Below, one piece after another: positions 35,892 to 45,950 of a stretch of 64,000 nt of DNA. The DNA comes from Lentinula raphanica. Lineage: Eukaryota > Basidiomycota > Agaricomycetes > Agaricales > Omphalotaceae. The position numbers were made by a program, and so were the translations under genes. The stretch covers positions 620,001 through 684,000 of the forward strand of contig JANVFP010000024.1 in NCBI GenBank assembly GCA_027919835.1. The letters run 5' to 3'. The notes beneath the pieces are model-generated. The model made no database searches and was not told the origin of the DNA. It saw nothing but the letters and a program-made list of their open reading frames with translations. Each line of letters begins with the position of its first letter. Position 1 is the first letter of the stretch.

Positions 35892-37098
35892 ATGTATTTC
35901 TTTCGAATCATCTTCACGCGGCGCTCGCTTGCTGCCCACGTCTTCCTCCTTTCGATGATCGCAACTGCAATTGCATTACCCATGGTCAAATCCAAGTCAA
36001 AACCACCCAAAAAACCGCGGACTCGGACAGAGGGTAGCACCGGTCAAGCAGGGTCACCTGGTCAATATTCTGTTTTTTCGGCTGTTGTAAGTCCTTCTCA
36101 ATTTCTTGTATCTTTGAACTCAACAGACTAACGGCTTTGCTTTTTTGTGGCAGTCTGGGGAAGTCATCGCTCAATACGAGTTTGCCGCCATTATGTCAGG
36201 ACAAAAGTGGTCAGATCCAACCGCGGCTCAGTGGGTGATGATGATCATACCATCCGTCTACCTGACGCCAACGAACCGGAACAAGAAGCTATGGCCGCAG
36301 GCTTTTGGCTATCGTACCATCCAGGATCCAAACTCCTCCGCATGGACACGACAATTCGCCGCGGGTAAAAAGAAGGTGGTGACCGGAGCATCCGTCGCCG
36401 TGAACCCCGCCCGCCTTCGTTATACTATCGCCAAATTGCGAATGTCACCGGAAACCAAGCTTCAGTTGACTCTAGCCATGAAGGCAGTAGTTGACGAGAA
36501 TCATACCGACAAACTCCCCAATATTCCTTCCGGTTACCAATACGCACTCCTCCTCGAAAAGCAGTTGAAGAAGCCCGAGTTTGAACACACTGTTGAAATC
36601 ATCAGCTTCGATATGTCGGAAACCTCAGAGTACAGGAAGGTTTTTATTGAGATGATCAAGAATAAGTGTCTCGGGGGAGGCAAAGTATTGAACAAGGAGA
36701 CAGATCGATGGGAATGGGAGCTGTACGAGCAGATCGAGCATTATGGCCCGACCAACATACTCGAAAAGAGTTTGGATAGCCGAAACCGCTACCTTCTGAA
36801 GGGCTCGTGGGACAAATTACACGGTACTGGACTTCCCGCCACTTCGTCCCAGAACACACCACTCCCTGCTACTTCGCCTCAGAACCTGCTGCTCCCCGCT
36901 ACCTCGTCCCAGAACTCACCACTCCCCGTTACTTCGCCTCAGAACTCGCCGCACCCCGCCACTTCGTCCCAACATTCGACACTCCCCGACATATGGACTC
37001 CTGGACACCAGCGACTTGTTGATGAGATCTTCGAAAGTGACCCCGAGTTTTGGAGCAAAGAGCTCGACAGACCCTCCCATCCTTCGGGTCATCGCTAG
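35892..37098 (+). CDS. Secreted paralog C with Pro-rich repeat insert
   Basis: Two exons (35892-36086, 36154-37098) encode 379 residues. It begins MYFFRIIFTRRSLAAHVFLL and the hydrophobic segment ends AIALP. A basic, proline-rich linker follows (KSKSKPPKKPRTRT). The domain is diverged at its start and lacks the 13-nt exon, but keeps TDKLPNIPSGYQYALLLEK, SFDMSETSEYRKVF, GGGKVL, WEWELYEQI and LLKGSWDKLHG. A unique insert of six ~14-residue units (LPATSSQNSP type, 36829-36984) precedes the last 35 residues, which end HPSGHR like D. Function unknown. The insert shows tandem repeat growth. Confidence 0.8.
36829..36984 (+). repeat. In-frame tandem repeat in paralog C
   Basis: About six 27-30 bp units alternate TTCGTCCCAGAAC and TTCGCCTCAGAAC and keep the reading frame. 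Absent from paralogs A, B and D. Confidence 0.85.
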
Positions 37099-37113
37099 GA
37101 CATACGATGACCC
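37086..37113 (+). promoter_or_regulatory. Conserved stem-loop over the stop codon of paralog C
   Basis: GGGTCATC and GATGACCC pair around a loop that holds the TAG stop (37096-37098). It is the same structure as at A and D, while the DNA just downstream is less conserved. Confidence 0.6.
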
Positions 37114-38339
37114 CATCGGGCTCCAAGTCTCAGGATGGGACCGAACGGCTGCATGGCTGGACGAATGAAGAAACGTCGGGACGGGGTCTTAGATCTTAGG
37201 TTTCACGTAGTCATGGATCCGCTTACTCTGTACATTTTCCATCCCTCCTTCCAAACGCCAATCCACTTCAGTTCCTACATGTGATATGTCATGCTTCGGA
37301 CGCGACAGAACAAGGTGATGGTCAGAGTAATTTTACAGTCGTGCTATTTGCCGAGTTCGAAGTTCTTTTGACATCTGAGTGTAATGTGACCGAGCAGGAA
37401 TGTTCAACACTGGATGCCAGAGTATTTGTGTACAGTGTGAAGTACCAGGCAGCCATCGGTTTATTTTGGAGAGAGTCATAGACAGTGTAAAAAGTACATA
37501 TCTGCATGGATGATTAGAGCCTATTTGCACCGGTATAACGAGTGGCAGGTTGGTGATGAGTTCAACCACATGTCATTGGTGGGTGAATCCAAAACACCAA
37601 CAAAGAAACCTCATGAGGGGGTCACATGCTGTTCGGGGACAGCGATGAGTTGGACCCCCTTGCAAATAGGCTCTATTGAATAGATCTGGAAATGAAAATT
37701 AGACGCCGGCAATTGTCGATGAAATTTACGCTCACGTGTAACAGAACTCGCTTTTTGAATTTCCTCCACCTCCACCTCCACCTCTTTTATATCGTCAAGA
37801 ACTACAGTGGATTGTGTTCTTCCCTTTTGAAACTTCTTCTCCTTATCTCCCTCCTTCCCTCGCCGAGCTCCCTTCTCTTACCTCAAGAGTTTTCACAAAA
37901 GTTTTAAACTGGCGATGTGGATGACAACCCTCGAAAGAAACGCATTCACAAACGAGCGGTTCGACAATGAAGACACGGAGTCCAGCTACTCATGTGAGTC
38001 GTCTGCGTAAATGGTTGAACGGCGCTGCAGAAAAAGAAGAAGATCTTGACTGAATTGGATTTCATTTGTAGTTTCAGCCGGGCCATGAAGCATGAAGCTT
38101 TGAAGATTCAAGAAGATCAAGGAGGGCGAAGTGCAAGGGTGGACAGAGGGAAAGCGACATGGTCGAAGGAGATGAAGGACGTATATCATGGTTGGGAAAC
38201 AAGTTGAGCTAAAGTGAGTTACGTGCTAACCAGTGTTTCGTACTGCGAACTGATTGCGTCGTGAGTAGATCACCATCCAGGATCTCCTCTTCGTACCAGC
38301 TCAACTCAATCTGAAGATTCACGCTCGCTCTTGGATTCC
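37114..38339. other. Intergenic region, partial inverted R3 sequence
   Basis: The first 120 bp is the 3' flank shared with paralogs A and D. A stretch near 37690-37800 resembles part of R3 on the opposite strand. No gene is recognised. Confidence 0.4.
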
Positions 38340-38760
38340 CACCCAATAACACTACACCTTGACGAACCTCCTAGCTTGGAACACTCTTATCGTCTTTTCC
38401 ACCCTTCGCTCTTCACTTGTATCTATCCCCTTTTCGATGTCCTATGAGTTTCAGTCCAACTCATCGTTGACTATACTTGTTGGCCTTGAATCTGAGCGCT
38501 GAGGTCCTTCCTCGGCCTCGTTCTCTCCCTTGGGACTCCGTGCGCATCGTCTAGCAAAGATCAATCGTTCTTGTCCCGTTCTCTCACCCTCATTCCCCAA
38601 CGGGCCCCTTCTCTTATATCCCCAAAGTCCATCTTGGTCACGAATGAATCGAACATCCGCGTGAAGTTTTAGATATTTTGATAATCGATATTCGACGACG
38701 ATAAGGATGTTGGAGAAGAAGGAGGTTTCGACTGGGCGCTTAGTATCACTCGGACCCGCG
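38340..38760 (+). repeat. R3 repeat copy upstream of the Crinkler-like gene
   Basis: Contains the CCGTTCTCTCACCCTC tract, GTCACGAATGAATCGAAC, and GATGTTGGAGAAGAAGGAGG, matching the R3 core. Shorter than other copies. Confidence 0.55.
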
Positions 38761-38922
38761 TGACTCACGCTGCTTGGCTGTAGAGCCTCCTATTATTCGA
38801 GAACGACTTTTTTCTTCTTGAACTATCGCGGCTAGCCAGGCTCAGAGCCTCCATCTCCCTCCCCATCTTGCTCTCATTGTTGCTGCTGCATACCATTTCA
38901 ACAAAGACCTTCCGTTATAACA

Positions 38923-41267
38923 ATGATCATGAAAATCCGTATCACTACTGTCAAAGAGGGTACAGACGATCAAAGTCGCCCAATCCTTACATGCACGCAG
39001 CAAATCCACAGCTTCACGTTTCAGACAAAGATCGAAAATCCCAAAGTCCAAGATTTGGTGAGACAGTATTTGCTCGAGGAGGGACTCGCAAGCGAAGGCA
39101 CGGTCGATCGGACGATTGGGACTGTGATGTTGTGGGAGGTGACGGCACAGGAGCTGTACTCGCAACTCGAGCCTAGTCTAAAGGCCTGGGACACGGTGCC
39201 TATCCCCTTGCATGAGATCCGGTTGGAGCCGCTTCTTCTACCAAAGCGACTCGATGATCTCTTCAGAATCTCTGTTTTTGGTTCAGCTTATCCCGTCATC
39301 TTTCTTTGTCCACTGTTTTCTAATGCATATGACGGCTGCGGTACGCCATCGTGTCTTACATCTCAGGCCTGTTGCTGACTAGGTGTCTTTCCAACGCCGT
39401 CTCTTCTTACGCTCATGCCCTGTTCAATCATTCGGCGACTTTGGCACATTCATAAGGTGCGTGATTGTGTATCGCTTTCTGCCATAATACTCTAACAAGA
39501 TTTATGCAGATCCCACTTGTCTAAGCCTCGAGATTGTGCGCCGGGCACTCTGGGGAAAGAAGGAAGAAGGGTTGACGGCCATAAGGACTGTTTCTTCCGA
39601 ATACGTGCCTCCCTTGTTTCCCTGCGATCCAGACATGGCAGGTGAAGCTGGTGCTTATGACGACGAGGAAATAGCTATGGACATTGACACCGACGCTGAT
39701 TTGCCAGCTCCAGAGGATGCTGGTGGTCATTTCTCATATGTCGAGTTCGACTTGAACAGGATATCGAACTTTGAGTCGCCGTCAAGGTCAGAGCAGCGTG
39801 TCCTCGAAGCGAGATTTATGGTCCGAGAGGAGTACAAGTTGTTCGACAAGTTCTTACAAAAACCGCGTATCCCAGGTCAAAGTCAGAATACTTTACTTCT
39901 GGGTCACCCTGGCATAGGTACGCCAATCAAACTTTGCTATATCCACCCATGACCCAATGATTATCATTATGCAGGGAAGACTGTGTGGTTCACTTACTGC
40001 TTACTCCATCGCATGTCCAGAGGGCAGAAAACGGCCTTACTCTGTGATAAAGGCAGAAATCTTTTGATCTCTGGTGATGGCGTTCGGTCTCTTCCCTACG
40101 ATATAACGGCGTTACAAAATGCCCTTCTCAACGAAGACGACACCGATGGACTCATTTTGTACGATGTGACTGGCGGCAAGGTGGAATCAAGCGTGCTAAT
40201 GTGGCAAACTGTAGTTGCAAGCCCACCGAACATGAATCACTACAAATCTTGGCAAAAGCATTACCAGCCATTGACATATGTCATGAGCCCGTGGAGCTGG
40301 TCTGAAATTTGGATGGCCAGGTAAGGGTTGGTCAGCGATGAAATCTTCAATTTCTTGCTGATGAAGTGACACAACAGAGGCATGAGCTTGTACCCGCGGA
40401 CAGAAACCGAGTGGAGGGAGGCTTTTATCAAATTCCGGGGAAGCGCACGACACCTCTTTAGATACCAAACGGACACGCTCGAATACGAGGCTCAAAAGGC
40501 GGCGCGGATCGTTAACCACTGGGGCCTCATGGGTTTCGATGACAACGACATCCGCGATCGGCTTGTCATGGTTCAGCCTCTGCTTGAGTCACGTCCCAAT
40601 GGTGAAAGAGCATACAAACGAGAATTCATGGTCTCACGGGTTATCTCGCCATTCACCTTTCACCTTCTTTATGCCCGCCAAATGAAGGAAATCAACGAGA
40701 ATCTCGTGTTCAACCTGAGACGTGCTATCACTGAGAACCGTGCAACCTCGGGAGATGGGTTCGTCTTCGAAGGCTATGGACATCCTTATGTTGTGGACCA
40801 GTTGCGACGTCGATCGATTCATGTTCGGAGCCTTGAAACCCAGATTGCCGAAGCCTTGGGACCTTACCCATTTATCGAAAACAAGAACCGTTTCGATGGT
40901 ACAGTCGCCCCAATGACATGTGAGATTGGGTACTACCGAGGCCTCGAAATTTGAAGGCATGGATTCGTTTGCCGTGCTGAAGCAGCCGCACGTTCCTCAG
41001 AACACAATCATCTTCTTCAAGTTCACTCTCAGCAAGTCTCATCACATCGGCATTAGGTACCTTCAAGAGTGGGTCAAGAATGCGAGTGGGTCGGCGGAGG
41101 ATTGGTGTTGGATGTTGGTTTTTGTCGTTCCGAAGGAGATAGAGCCCACGTACAGCAAGCAGAAGTATACGTTGAATCGGAGGCTCGTGAAGGGCGGCAC
41201 CTGTGACATTATAGCACAGTACGTTTGGGGGATCGATGTGAAGGAGTTCCTGGTGATTGGTAAATAG
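38923..41267 (+). pseudogene. Crinkler/RHS-like P-loop protein, probable frameshift
   Basis: Resembles fungal Crinkler/RHS-type proteins: a small N-terminal header, then a P-loop NTPase and a C-terminal region. The header (from 38923) includes IGTVMLWEVTAQELY and KRLDDLF, and its splicing to the next exon is uncertain. Later exons are about 39510-39917, 39975-40320 and 40378 onward. Walker A HPGIGKTVWF is split by a 57-bp intron. The diagnostic block SPPNMNHYKSWQKHYQPLTY with PWSWSEIWMAR lies at 40200-40320. The C-terminal part runs to IENKNRFDGTVAPM, then the frame changes near 40925-40950. The second frame continues FEGMDSFAVLKQPHVPQ to VKEFLVIGK (stop at 41265). No intron I tried bridges the two frames, so I call it a likely pseudogene. 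The target and role of such proteins in fungi are not settled. Confidence 0.68.
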
Positions 41268-41412
41268 ATAACATCATGATGCTCCCCCTCTATGGTGGGT
41301 ATTTAGGACAATCAAGAATATTTTGTGACAAAAATGTATTTTTTTTCTTTGATTCGAAGTGGCATCGCGCAAAGCACATTGAGACTACATCTAGTGAAGT
41401 TTCAATGAGAAG

Positions 41413-41488
41413 AGTCTAGATTGACAGCATCGATTGTCATGCGTGGTCCTGTAAGGATAGTCAATCTACGAGTCTGACTAGGGAGACT
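41413..41488. mobile_element. 76-bp mini-element, AGTCT ends
   Basis: Starts AGTCTAGATTGAC and ends GACTAGGGAGACT, flanked by an 8-bp duplication ATGAGAAG (41405-41412 and 41489-41496). Its right end closely matches that of the 610-bp element at 44894-45503 (CTGACTCGGGAGACTA). It is probably a deletion derivative. Confidence 0.7.
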
Positions 41489-41496
41489 ATGAGAAG

Positions 41497-43659
41497 AGGC
41501 AACTTTGACCTGTGAAAACTTTCGGGCAGGATGACACAATGATGTTACAGAGGCCAGCCCTTCCGCCAATGACCTCGGTGAAGGTCTAGAGTGCTTCAGC
41601 AGGGATTTGGTTCGATACCGAGAGGAGAGTCTGACACTGTGGACAACTGGTCATTGGACGAGGAGTGGTATGAGGTCGTATACTACGGAGGGAATGGAGT
41701 TAGACGCTCGTCGCAGAAGTAGGAATTCACGAGCGCTCAGGTGTACCCACCTTTCTTCCCTGAGCCCTCTTTTCGACCGGGATCCCTTCTCTCATCTCAA
41801 AAGTCCAATCCTATGATCGGATGCAGTCTCGTTCGCGTTCGACGATGCAGAATACCTGCCAAGACGAAGAAGACCAAGAAAGATAGAGTGAAAGGGTGAA
41901 CGTTGATAGAGGGAAAGCGGTCGACTGAAGATGGGCCGACGAGCTGACGAGTTTCAAGGGGATATGTTACAACCTACGGTGTGTGTATAGCTTAGTAGAT
42001 GAGCGTATTGAGCTATGTGTTGATATTGGTTCTTACAGGTCGTCAACGTCACATACACACTGTATGAAAGCAACGGATTGGGTTGGCAACAATATGTATC
42101 CCTGGCCATCGTCAAAACGCTTCTGTATGGATGCCTACAGAACCAAGCCACCTATCGTCGAGGACTGTGGACCTTCACGAATCGCGTTCGAGGCCCACTG
42201 TCCTCCAAACCTACTCGTCTGCGTAACCGCTTGATGTGTGAGTTTCATCGTCGCCGAGCACTCGAAATGCATCCCACTTAGGACGTGAAATCCTTCCAGC
42301 CGCCGCCTGCACCCAAAGAAGCGAGCCTCACTCGATCTACTTGTTCGTTCCTTTGTCTCGTTTTCCAAGACCTCTGTCCAACACCTTGGGAACATCGCTA
42401 TAGGGAATGAATACTAGAATCGTGGAGAGCACGGGGTTTACCAAACACTACTCACGCTGACTCAAGTATTGCACAACGATGAAGAAGTCTTTTCAAGAAG
42501 CTGGATCGATGTGCTTCCTTGTTATTCTTCAACTAGACGCGTATAATTTCGTACAACTCACGCGCCGAACACCTATTGTTTCCTCACGAAAAGCCAGTGG
42601 ATTGCTGGCCTTCCCTTTGTGAATCAATGGACGAATGAACAAGTAGGGACACCCTTCGATTGAAGCATCGTGGAGGGGGAAAGGGAGGGCTGTCCTCTGT
42701 CTACTAGTACAATAGGTAATCTTCCTTGCTTTTGCTTTCTTCATTGACAAATCATCTCCTTATTGACTTGGACTGGATGTAAACCAGGCCAGAAAACAAG
42801 AACGAGAATGATCTTAGCCCCGCGCGCAGCTCTCCTGACTGTACATTTCGATTGTCGTGTCCTCGAACATCCTTCGAACATCCAAAGTTTGACGTTTAAC
42901 GTTCAACGCTGAATTTAAGAATCAAGATGAACTCATAGGGACGGACGGGGCGAGACGGGGTGGTGGGCCTGGGTATCATCAGGTATCATCGGGCTTTCTC
43001 TGACCTTGTTCTGATCCCATTGATTGCTATCTTCGTCTTGACTCTTCTACCATGCGGTTCTCGGAGAAATGAGTGAGGGTTGGTTGGTGGTTTCAAGTAT
43101 AGGGTGAGTTGTTTTCGCAGTCTTCGCTTGTTATCCAAGCAAAATTAGTTTTTCCACCAAGTCTCTGTCTAGCTGTTCATTCTCTACAGTACAGAGTACA
43201 TACAATGAAGGAAGTTGACACTCTTTCAAGTCCTTCATGCACGGAGAGCTTGATGGCTACTGGCGAGCAGGATTGACATTCGGAGTAAGTAGGAGTAAGT
43301 CCAGGTGTAGTACTGGGATGTTTATCAGGAATCAAATCGGAAAATTGTTGATTGAACATTCTTCCAATACGTTTTCGACCAAGAGGACAATATATATGCG
43401 ATTCAGAGCAAGAACCGAAGGCTGTTCACCTTGAAGTCTTATCGTTCGACTCGCGGATGGACATACGTACAAATGGAAAAAAAGGTGTTGACTTAGTTCG
43501 ATGGTTTCCGTTCGCTCTCTGCCAGCTACAAGAGGCTATGTAGAGGCTACAAGACTAGTGTGTTTTGGTGAGTATCCGCTACGACGGAGGGGCGGGGCTC
43601 TAGGGGGCTCTCCGCTGGTGTCCATTATTCACACTGCATATCCCTTTCACATCAACTGA
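41497..43659. other. Region upstream of paralog D with R3-like pieces
   Basis: Segments near 41730-42060 and 42900-43180 resemble R3 and the region before paralog C. At 43140-43440 the sequence is paralogous to 33250-33460 plus 35255-35330, the flanks of the foldback insertion. No independent gene is supported. Confidence 0.45.
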
Positions 43660-43997
43660 TTGTAGAAAATCCTCAGCGCTGATACGACCGATGCGACTTG
43701 ATAGCCGTCCACGCGAACCGAAAAGAGGCGATACAAGCTGGTCGAACAAAGACCGTGACGTGGGACTTTGATGCAAGTTGTAAGATAAGAGGCCTTTTGA
43801 GCGACCCTTTCCTCATCTTCGTTTTATACTCCCAACCAGGTCGTTCTTGTTTTCCCTCTCAAGCACAACCCCCAACACACACGCACGCTGGTCAAATCTA
43901 AAAAAAGTCTGCAGGTGAGCTTATTGCTCAGGTTGAGAGCTTGTCTCTTACTCATCTGGCTTAAGAATCCTCTTTATCGCTCTTATAGTCACGCATC
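43660..43997 (+). promoter_or_regulatory. Conserved promoter/5' leader of paralog D
   Basis: Shares TCAGCGCTGATACGA, GATAAGAGGCCTTTTGAGCG and CAAGCACAACCCCCAACACAC with the other paralogs. The inverted repeat is incomplete: only the right half CTGGTCAAATCT remains (43888-43899). Confidence 0.6.
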
Positions 43998-45935
43998 ATG
44001 TATCTCTTTCGAAACATCTTCACGCGGGGCTCACTTGCTGTCTACGTCCTTCTCCTTTTGATCATCGCGAGTGCGATTGCATTACCCATGAACTCATCTA
44101 CGAAATCGAGCGAAAAACCCCAAAAAAGAGCTGGAAAGAAAGCCCGATCTGATGTCACGGTGCCATCTAGTAATGTATGCCCTACTCAACCAGTTACTAT
44201 CTCTTCAGATAGCTGACGAACCAACTGCTTTTTTGTTTCGCTCTTTCTTTGGCAGGCAAGAACACTGAAAAAACTGAAAATGGCAGGGTCCGGATTCAAC
44301 GAAGCGGGGCCGTCTGGTAGTATAAATTTCGCTATCGCGGAAGCGTTCGATGCAAAAAGTGTAAGCCCTGATCAAGCTCTTCTATCACTAAATCACTCAA
44401 CAGACCGCCTTTTCTTCTGCAGTTTGAAACCCCATGTGAGTTTGCAAGTCTAGTCCCCAATCTGGAACGCTCTGATTAAGCTGCCATACGATTGGCCGAT
44501 GCAGCGAAACCGCAAGAGTTGATCATCGCTGTGATCATTGAAGGCGGCAAAAAGTTGTGGACTACAGGGGAAGAAGTCAGTTCACAAGCTAACTGGTTTA
44601 TGGCGATGTTGCCTGTTGAACAGCTCGCCAATATCGATGATGACTCCGACGAACATAGAGTGAGAGTCGTTGCCTATCGAACCATAAGGGATATGGCCTC
44701 TCACTCCAATTACAAATGGGCACGTCAGCATGCCAGTAATCGTCTGCACGACGTGTACGGAAGGCAGGTTGAGTTATCCAAGAATTACCTCATTCTTGAG
44801 ATTGCAAGGGTGACGACGAAAATTCCTATCAGTAACATCCGCCATAGCTTGGCTCGTTCCATGCGCAACAATTTTTACGAGTATCGCTCCGACTAGTCTA
44901 ATTCTGAGTAGAGGGTCCGAACCGTAGCTCGGCTCTTTCCTTATTTGGATTCACGTGCTTGTCACATTCACCGTGTGAAATCTTAGTGAAGACTTTTTTT
45001 TCGCGTGTTGTACACCACACTACCCTCATATGAGTAGAAAAGTACTGTCCAGGTGGACTAGGGATTAGGGACATGAGTAGAGCTCAAAAATTGAGCATGA
45101 GATAGGGAAGAATAACGGTGGAAAGACTTTGTGGAGAAGATGCAGATGCACATTGAGAAGATGACGGCGGCATGGAGTAGAATGCATGGAGTAGAACGAC
45201 AATCTCAAAAGAATGAGTGCAACGTTGGGCACTGTTCTAAGATTCGGGTGTAACGAGTTGAAAAGAATACATGAACGTCGTGGTAAGAGTACGAAAAGCA
45301 TCGGCGCGTGAGATTTCACGGCTCGTGCGACTGAGCATGTGATTGATTCTATGACTCATTCATCTCTTTTAGGAAGTGGAACACCTTCCTTAAAAGGATA
45401 GTGCTCACCTACGGTATCGAATATGCGGTTGAAATCAGACTATAGAATGAGTGCAACGACTTTCTTGCACATTATCATTCTACTAGTCTGACTCGGGAGA
45501 CTACGCTCCGACAGACTCCCCAATGTCCCTTCCATCTACCAATCCTTAATCCTCTTACATAACGCGACGCTGCATGAGCCTGGTGTCGCTCATGTCGAGC
45601 CGGAGATCTTGAACGTCTCGAAATCCTCGGATTTTGGGAAGGCTTTCTATCAAATGGTGGAGAAGAAGGGTACCGGGGTGGGTCAAGAACTATCAGTGGA
45701 ACAGAAATGGGAATGGGAGCTGTACAAGCGGATAACGAGTGGAGACGTTAACCTCGAAACCAGTCTTCGGAAACACAAGAACCATGACATTTTGGAGGAC
45801 TTGTGGGACGAGGTATACGAAGTTCCCCGGGAATTGCTGCATGGCCAGGACATAGATTTGGATCCCAAGTGGAAAGACAGCGAGAGTTGGGGAAATGTGC
45901 TCGACGAAACCTTCGATCCTTCGGGTCATCACTAG
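43998..45935 (+). pseudogene. Secreted paralog D, disrupted by a transposon
   Basis: Exons 43998-44174, 44256-44360, 44423-44435 (13 nt) and 44505 onward follow the family plan. The start MYLFRNIFTRGSLAVYVLLL and AIALP match the others. The domain reads LIIAVIIEGG ... NWFMAMLPVEQL ... up to YEYRSD at 44893. There a 610-bp element intervenes and supplies a stop at 44894-44896. Beyond it (45513-45935) the domain resumes: RLPNVPSIYQSLILLHNA, NVSKSSDFGKAFYQM, KGTGVGQEL, WEWELYKRI, ILEDLWDEVYEVP, and ends DPSGHH. The two parts are in the same frame once element and duplication are discounted. So the insertion is probably the only lesion and recent. Confidence 0.85.
44894..45503. mobile_element. 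610-bp non-autonomous element, 9-bp TSD
   Basis: Begins TAGTCTAATTC and ends GGGAGACTA, with short inverted ends TAGTCT/AGACTA. It is flanked by a perfect 9-bp duplication CGCTCCGAC (44885-44893 and 45504-45512). A 9-bp duplication fits Mutator-like elements, but the inverted ends are very short, so the superfamily is open. There is no transposase; an 84-codon frame on the minus strand is probably chance. It interrupts paralog D. Confidence 0.88.
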
Positions 45936-45950
45936 GACATACGATGACCC
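45923..45950 (+). promoter_or_regulatory. Conserved stem-loop over the stop codon of paralog D
   Basis: Same 8-bp stem GGGTCATC/GATGACCC and same spacing as at A and C. The TAG stop (45933-45935) lies in the loop. Confidence 0.6.
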
